Source: Branchiostoma floridae (taxonomy: Eukaryota; Chordata; Leptocardii; Amphioxiformes; Branchiostomatidae). Taken from it: a DNA stretch of 64,000 nucleotides. The stretch covers positions 21,438,191 through 21,502,190 of the forward strand of contig NC_049986.1 in assembly GCF_000003815.2 (NCBI RefSeq). The letters are read 5' to 3'. The translations under genes and the position numbers were made by a program. The notes under the pieces are model-generated. The model was not told the DNA's origin. It did no database searches and saw only the letters and a list, made by a program, of their open reading frames with translations. Positions 62,501 to 64,000 of this stretch are shown here, piece after piece. Each line of letters starts with the position of its first letter. Positions within the stretch are counted from its first letter, which is position 1.

Positions 62501-62832
62501 TTGTGACTCCTGTAACGCTAAACATGAAGCCAAGCAAAGATGTCACAGCAAAGGTCCTGGAATAGTCAATGAATGTCACCCATAGGGAAGCTTTCTAGAT
62601 TTTATGAAAACATTTGCTCATTGTACTTTGGATTTTCTCTCACATTTGCTGGTGTAATGGGGCTTTGTTTGTTTGAGCAATAAATTGACATCGACGTTTA
62701 CGCAAGATAACGTTATACCTGTTTTCTGCAAGCTGCGTACTCACCTTTCAGGGAAAGTTTGGACCTCAGCTGGTCGATCTGATCATGAGGAGTCCATCCC
62801 TGCATACTCTGGAAGTCTGGTCGGCTCCTCAT
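53417..62832 (-). CDS. ODAD3: Outer dynein arm docking complex subunit 3 (CCDC151), 14 exons
   Basis: Exons (5' to 3'): 62745-62832, 62275-62396, 61474-61551, 60984-61151, 60346-60450, 59892-60014, 59036-59158, 58754-58793, 58306-58412, 57778-57938, 57123-57288, 54917-55060, 53976-54054, 53417-53544. Every junction is GT..AG and phases agree, giving 1632 nt or 543 aa. ODAD3 is a coiled-coil protein that anchors outer dynein arms to doublet microtubules in motile cilia. Family blocks recognised in order: DRDRQAYYEASQ (human GDRKAFFESSQ), VIRQLENRIDKM (human [12 protein letters not shown]), EQLKFSGEAGL (human EDLKYSGEATL), ARLERTQNVLRQA (human DQLERALRAMQVA), CEQKLLLLMKQL (human EEKLLKLQAQL), FQAFLEGGLRKDNVRI (human FLASLEGRLPEYNTRI), and a Lys-rich tail. 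The N-terminus is shorter than the human protein by roughly 75 residues; an unseen 5' exon or extension upstream of 62832 is possible. Confidence 0.92.
53709..53748. repeat. Partial copy of the exon 14 5' boundary in intron 13
   Basis: ACTCGTACTCGTACGTA followed by GACAAGGAATTAACGGT mirrors the exon 14 acceptor region at 53528-53572 (ACTCGTACTCGTACGTATC..GACAAGGCATTAAAGGT). Confidence 0.6.
53976..54054 (-). CDS. ODAD3: ODAD3 exon 13
   Basis: 79 nt, phase 0 to 1. Encodes FQAFLEGGLRKDNVRITVEK then EESDYE, matching the human FLASLEGRL..TRIALPL segment. Confidence 0.9.
54475..54883. repeat. Inverted-repeat block in intron 12
   Basis: AACACGGTGTATTCCGTATC (54475 onward) pairs with GATGCGGAATACACCGTGTT (54577-54597). 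TTATGTCATACC near 54606 pairs with GGTATGACATAA near 54868. The intron also repeats ATATCAAGTGCGTGG at 54237 and 54890. Probable MITE-like insertion. Confidence 0.65.
54917..55060 (-). CDS. ODAD3: ODAD3 exon 12
   Basis: 144 nt, phase 0 to 0. Encodes KFPVPSSKMEVRDHLDVCEQ then KLLLLMKQLQLKVGPP and a 14-residue polar tail. Confidence 0.9.
55078..55212 (+). mobile_element. tRNA-derived SINE in intron 11
   Basis: An A-box-like TAACTGGTAGAGTG (55087-55100) and a B-box-like GAGTTCGATACTC (55137-55149) at tRNA spacing, then a body with CCTTGGAAATGCACG and TTTACACGACCTTCC resembling the invertebrate SINE tail. Too diverged for a functional tRNA. Confidence 0.6.
55311..55850. repeat. Degenerate tandem units in intron 11
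   Basis: The phrase TTCAGCACCAAGGACAGGGA or close variants recurs at about 55311, 55447, 55581, 55661 and 55789 (also 53772 and 59755), each followed or preceded by AACATCAGA(A/T)GTA-type sequence. Confidence 0.7.
56050..57122 (-). repeat. Seven partial copies of ODAD3 exon 11 in intron 11
   Basis: Copies end at former donor positions 56979, 56835, 56723, 56551, 56355, 56178 and 56058 (the true exon ends at 57123). Most encode LERTQNALRQATTGIHNLM then a KLSSVKISVK end in frame; the 56723 copy is 5'-truncated and the 56058 copy has an internal deletion. The first two follow at exactly 144-bp spacing with an open frame across the whole exon-plus-intron unit. Later copies have T/AAACAAACAAAC-flanked spacers. 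Copies at 56835-56925 and 56979-57069 could be spliced from exon 10 in the correct phase (CAG then G CTG GAG). Confidence 0.9.
57123..57288 (-). CDS. ODAD3: ODAD3 exon 11
   Basis: 166 nt, phase 2 to 0. Encodes NVLLLEQMGDHVKQEDERLS then RAQARLERTQNVLRQATTG and IHNLMGKLSSVKISVK. It is the parent of the seven partial copies downstream. Confidence 0.92.
57778..57938 (-). CDS. ODAD3: ODAD3 exon 10
   Basis: 161 nt, phase 0 to 2. Encodes DIVWQFQTQDGTTRHLEKQC then RDAEQLRAKLREDKGRVTAE and FEQLKFSGEAGLS, the strongest family-specific block. Confidence 0.93.
58158..58182 (-). repeat. Partial copy of exon 10 5' boundary in intron 9
   Basis: GAACTGCCACACGATG followed by CCCTGGGT repeats the exon 10 start at 57921-57943 including its acceptor, with one coding change. 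Confidence 0.75.
58306..58412 (-). CDS. ODAD3: ODAD3 exon 9
   Basis: 107 nt, phase 1 to 0. Encodes DNQVSHLSITKSAEQIQTYE then EAFRLIKEATVVFDIN. Confidence 0.9.
58487..58530. repeat. CTGTAT hexanucleotide microsatellite
   Basis: About seven perfect CTGTAT units in intron 8. Confidence 0.97.
58754..58793 (-). CDS. ODAD3: ODAD3 exon 8 (short)
   Basis: 40 nt, phase 0 to 1. Encodes AQRATFHADDHAH. Called because it has clean GT/AG borders and restores the phase between exons 7 and 9. Confidence 0.85.
59036..59158 (-). CDS. ODAD3: ODAD3 exon 7
   Basis: 123 nt, phase 0 to 0. Encodes VDLQKQEQAHFEAKRMREQT then LNEKKKQVEKQKEFAEKAEK and R, a charged coiled coil matching the human RERKKRERY..KKRAEEKK segment. 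Confidence 0.92.
59522..59621. other. Assembly gap (100 N) in ODAD3 intron 6
   Basis: Standard-size N run. It interrupts no identified exon. Confidence 0.99.
59892..60014 (-). CDS. ODAD3: ODAD3 exon 6
   Basis: 123 nt, phase 0 to 0. Encodes ESLVFPEKLDAMELAIRAQN then KELAELRSIQQDAQLSKDAA and K, aligning with human ESLNLENRLDSMEAEVV..NARDIAK. Confidence 0.92.
60346..60450 (-). CDS. ODAD3: ODAD3 exon 5
   Basis: 105 nt, phase 0 to 0. Encodes VIRQLENRIDKMRIRINTAK then NIRHTYEEIMHYLKE, aligning with human [20 protein letters not shown]. Confidence 0.92.
60984..61151 (-). CDS. ODAD3: ODAD3 exon 4
   Basis: 168 nt, phase 0 to 0. Encodes KAIDLMDQKGCEEAKRYNAM then QHQRSMCELRLRDLQTLLDS and MELAGSKGPKDIEQEQ. 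Confidence 0.92.
61474..61551 (-). CDS. ODAD3: ODAD3 exon 3
   Basis: 78 nt, phase 0 to 0. Encodes RDEEVIHKVFLERKTTRLAM then LRNTAK, aligning with human GDEKVVQAVIREWKWEK. Confidence 0.9.
61769..62225 (-). repeat. Partial copies of exon 2 3' end in intron 2, with a family A MITE half
   Basis: GACTCTGCC(A/C)TCGCCAC-type sequence followed by GAGAAAGTCTAGG(T/A)TTGTT recurs near 61769, 61930-61985 and 62160-62222, echoing the exon 2 donor region at 62257-62300. A family A left half (62031-62125, TAATCTCTAAACAGATCCC) is flanked by AATACAAAGACAT at 62018-62030 and 62132-62144. Confidence 0.65.
62275..62396 (-). CDS. ODAD3: ODAD3 exon 2
   Basis: 122 nt, phase 1 to 0. Encodes DRDRQAYYEASQRAIAKNEN then LVLALHAGNKDHRVALAESQ and N, the most N-terminal family-conserved block. 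Confidence 0.92.
62745..62832 (-). CDS. ODAD3: ODAD3 exon 1 (first coding)
   Basis: 88 nt ending in phase 1 at GTGAGT. Encodes MRSRPDFQSMQGWTPHDQID then QLRSKLSLK. The ATG is the first in this frame after an open stretch, so an upstream start is not excluded. A CRE palindrome (62832-62839) overlaps the first base of the start codon. Confidence 0.8.
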
Positions 62833-62839
62833 GACGTCA
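62832..62839. promoter_or_regulatory. CRE palindrome at the ODAD3 start
   Basis: Perfect TGACGTCA touching the start codon. Confidence 0.35.
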
Positions 62840-63543
62840 CAGGTTACAATGTCCCGCCAAAAAAACAAGAAATGTCCCTTCTTTCCCCCTCAGAACCACC
62901 CCGAGACTGATGGATTGACTTCTTGTTGTTGTCACTTTTGCGCTGTGGTCTCCAAAACAAGTCGTCACAGAGAGGAAGAACAATGCCGTTCCAGAACACC
63001 AAGTTTTGAACGTAAACGAAATCAACGCCTACAATATTTCCCCAAACTATCGCAAAAAGACTCATATAATCAATCGTAATAAATAGACGAAGTCTTTGTC
63101 GCGTTTAGAATCAATAGTTGTTAGCTACACTGTTTTATTTCCACTTTATGAAGTCCCTGAAAACTTGGGTAGTGACGTCTTTTTTGGATGGAAGCGGTGC
63201 ATTGTGGGTCACAAGATGGCCGCCGGCGGGTGATTCGGAAATTCCGGAGAGTTGTCATCTGAGTTTTGCGTCGAATTCTGCACTTTCTGTCCGTTTTTAC
63301 GTCTCAAGATTGAGTTGACTTACAGTAGATATCCTTCAAATTGTTCAAAGTGACTTAAAAGTTTCTTAATGACCGAAAGGGAGTCGAAAGACTCAGCTAT
63401 ACCGTAACTTCCGATGCCCCCCTCCCCATAACTTCGGACTGTCCCCAAGGCCCATCGTCATCCAAGGCGTCAGAAGACCGAGAAGAGGGCAACAGCACCG
63501 TTGAGTTAGGGAGTGGAACTTCTACTACAGAATCTGACCAAAT
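62840..63543. promoter_or_regulatory. Probable bidirectional promoter between ODAD3 and a plus-strand gene
   Basis: The 710 bp between two divergent start codons. It contains CAAGATGGCCGCC (63212-63224), a YY1-type initiator-region motif in plus orientation, preceded by GCATTGTGGGT. This arrangement is common at housekeeping-gene starts. The ORFs inside are chance. Confidence 0.5.
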
Positions 63544-63948
63544 ATGGAGACCCCAAAGGGGAAAAATCCAGCGTCTAGGCCAAAGATGAAGACTCCAATG
63601 TCAAGGTTTATATTTTGTGATGTTAGCATAAAGTTTATGCATTATTATGCAGTTCTTCCCCATCCAGATATAAGTAAAATGTTTTGTAACATTTTCATTA
63701 AGGTTAACCTGAATGATAAATGATTAGATCTGGAAGTTATTGTACAGTATGCATTGAGTGTTGAGTGTTGACAACCTTGACAAAATTGTACAGAAAAGTA
63801 ACCAAAGAGTCTCTTTAGTATTACTATTATAAATGTCATTCTGTGATTGTGAAGCTAAGTCAATTTCTAAAGGCAGGTAATCTGTTTTTCTCCCAGGTAC
63901 AGAAGAGGACCATACTCACGACCCCTCAACAGCAGCTTCAAGTCACCA
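63544..63948 (+). CDS. N-terminus of a divergent plus-strand gene (two exons, partial)
   Basis: Exon 63544-63605 starts at an ATG with good context (A at -3, G at +4) just after an in-frame TGA. It joins exon 63897-63948 (acceptor TTTTCTCCCAG, donor GTAAGT). Joined, they give exactly 38 codons: METPKGKNPASRPKMKTPMS then RYRRGPYSRPLNSSFKSP, basic and Pro/Ser-rich. The first donor (GTTTAT) is weak. The closing SFKSP resembles the disordered N-terminal tails of SWI5/SFR1 recombination mediators, but 38 residues cannot establish this. The gene continues beyond the window. Confidence 0.4.
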
Positions 63949-64000
63949 GTAAGTGGGAGGGTCAAACATGTATTTCCTGGCATTAACTCATGGCGCACCA

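Overview
The window is animal genomic DNA, most likely from an amphioxus (Branchiostoma). Three things point there: short exons with GT..AG introns, two metazoan gene families (Notch and a ciliary outer-dynein-arm docking protein), and a dense, varied load of short inverted-repeat transposons, SINEs, tandem duplications and microsatellites. The species was inferred, not tested. Three runs of N (17041-17915, 35092-35191, 59522-59621) are assembly gaps. Most of the window is non-coding; real coding sequence sits at the two ends plus one transposon ORF. || Left end (1 to about 10.8 kb, minus strand): the 5' end of a Notch gene. Exon 1 (10366-10426) encodes a signal peptide and exon 2 (8043-8127) the first half of EGF repeat 1. 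Joined, they read in frame, with the same first-exon coding length (61 nt) and intron phases as I recall for human NOTCH1. Intron 2 fills 1-8042 and the rest of the gene lies outside the window. || Middle (about 10.9 to 51 kb): no host gene that I can support. It holds tandemly duplicated blocks of 60-300 bp, at least two families of long-hairpin MITEs (one with about 8-bp and one with 9-bp target duplications), a foldback element with a MITE nested in one arm, a gap-containing element with poly-G-bearing inverted ends and a 9-bp target duplication, an inverted GGAATAACCC array element, tRNA-derived SINEs and microsatellites. Scattered through it are at least six tiny (12-35 bp) inserts beginning CAAG and ending CTTG, mostly palindromic and flanked by 7-8 bp direct repeats. 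I regard these as the most unusual signal in the window. || 51.3-53.0 kb: a 42-bp tandem array leads into an AT-rich ORF with a herpesvirus-tegument-like (C76-type) cysteine peptidase fold signature, of the kind carried by Helitron-like transposons; it is cut off at about 52.77 kb. || Right end (53.4-62.8 kb, minus strand): a complete 14-exon gene for ODAD3/CCDC151, the coiled-coil outer dynein arm docking subunit (543 aa reconstructed, all phases consistent). Several of its introns hold partial copies of neighbouring exons that include the splice junction; the largest set is eight copies of the 3' part of exon 11, three of them with an exact 144-bp period and an open frame throughout. Head-to-head with ODAD3, a plus-strand gene starts near 63.2-63.5 kb; only 38 N-terminal codons are in view (possibly SWI5-like, weakly supported).
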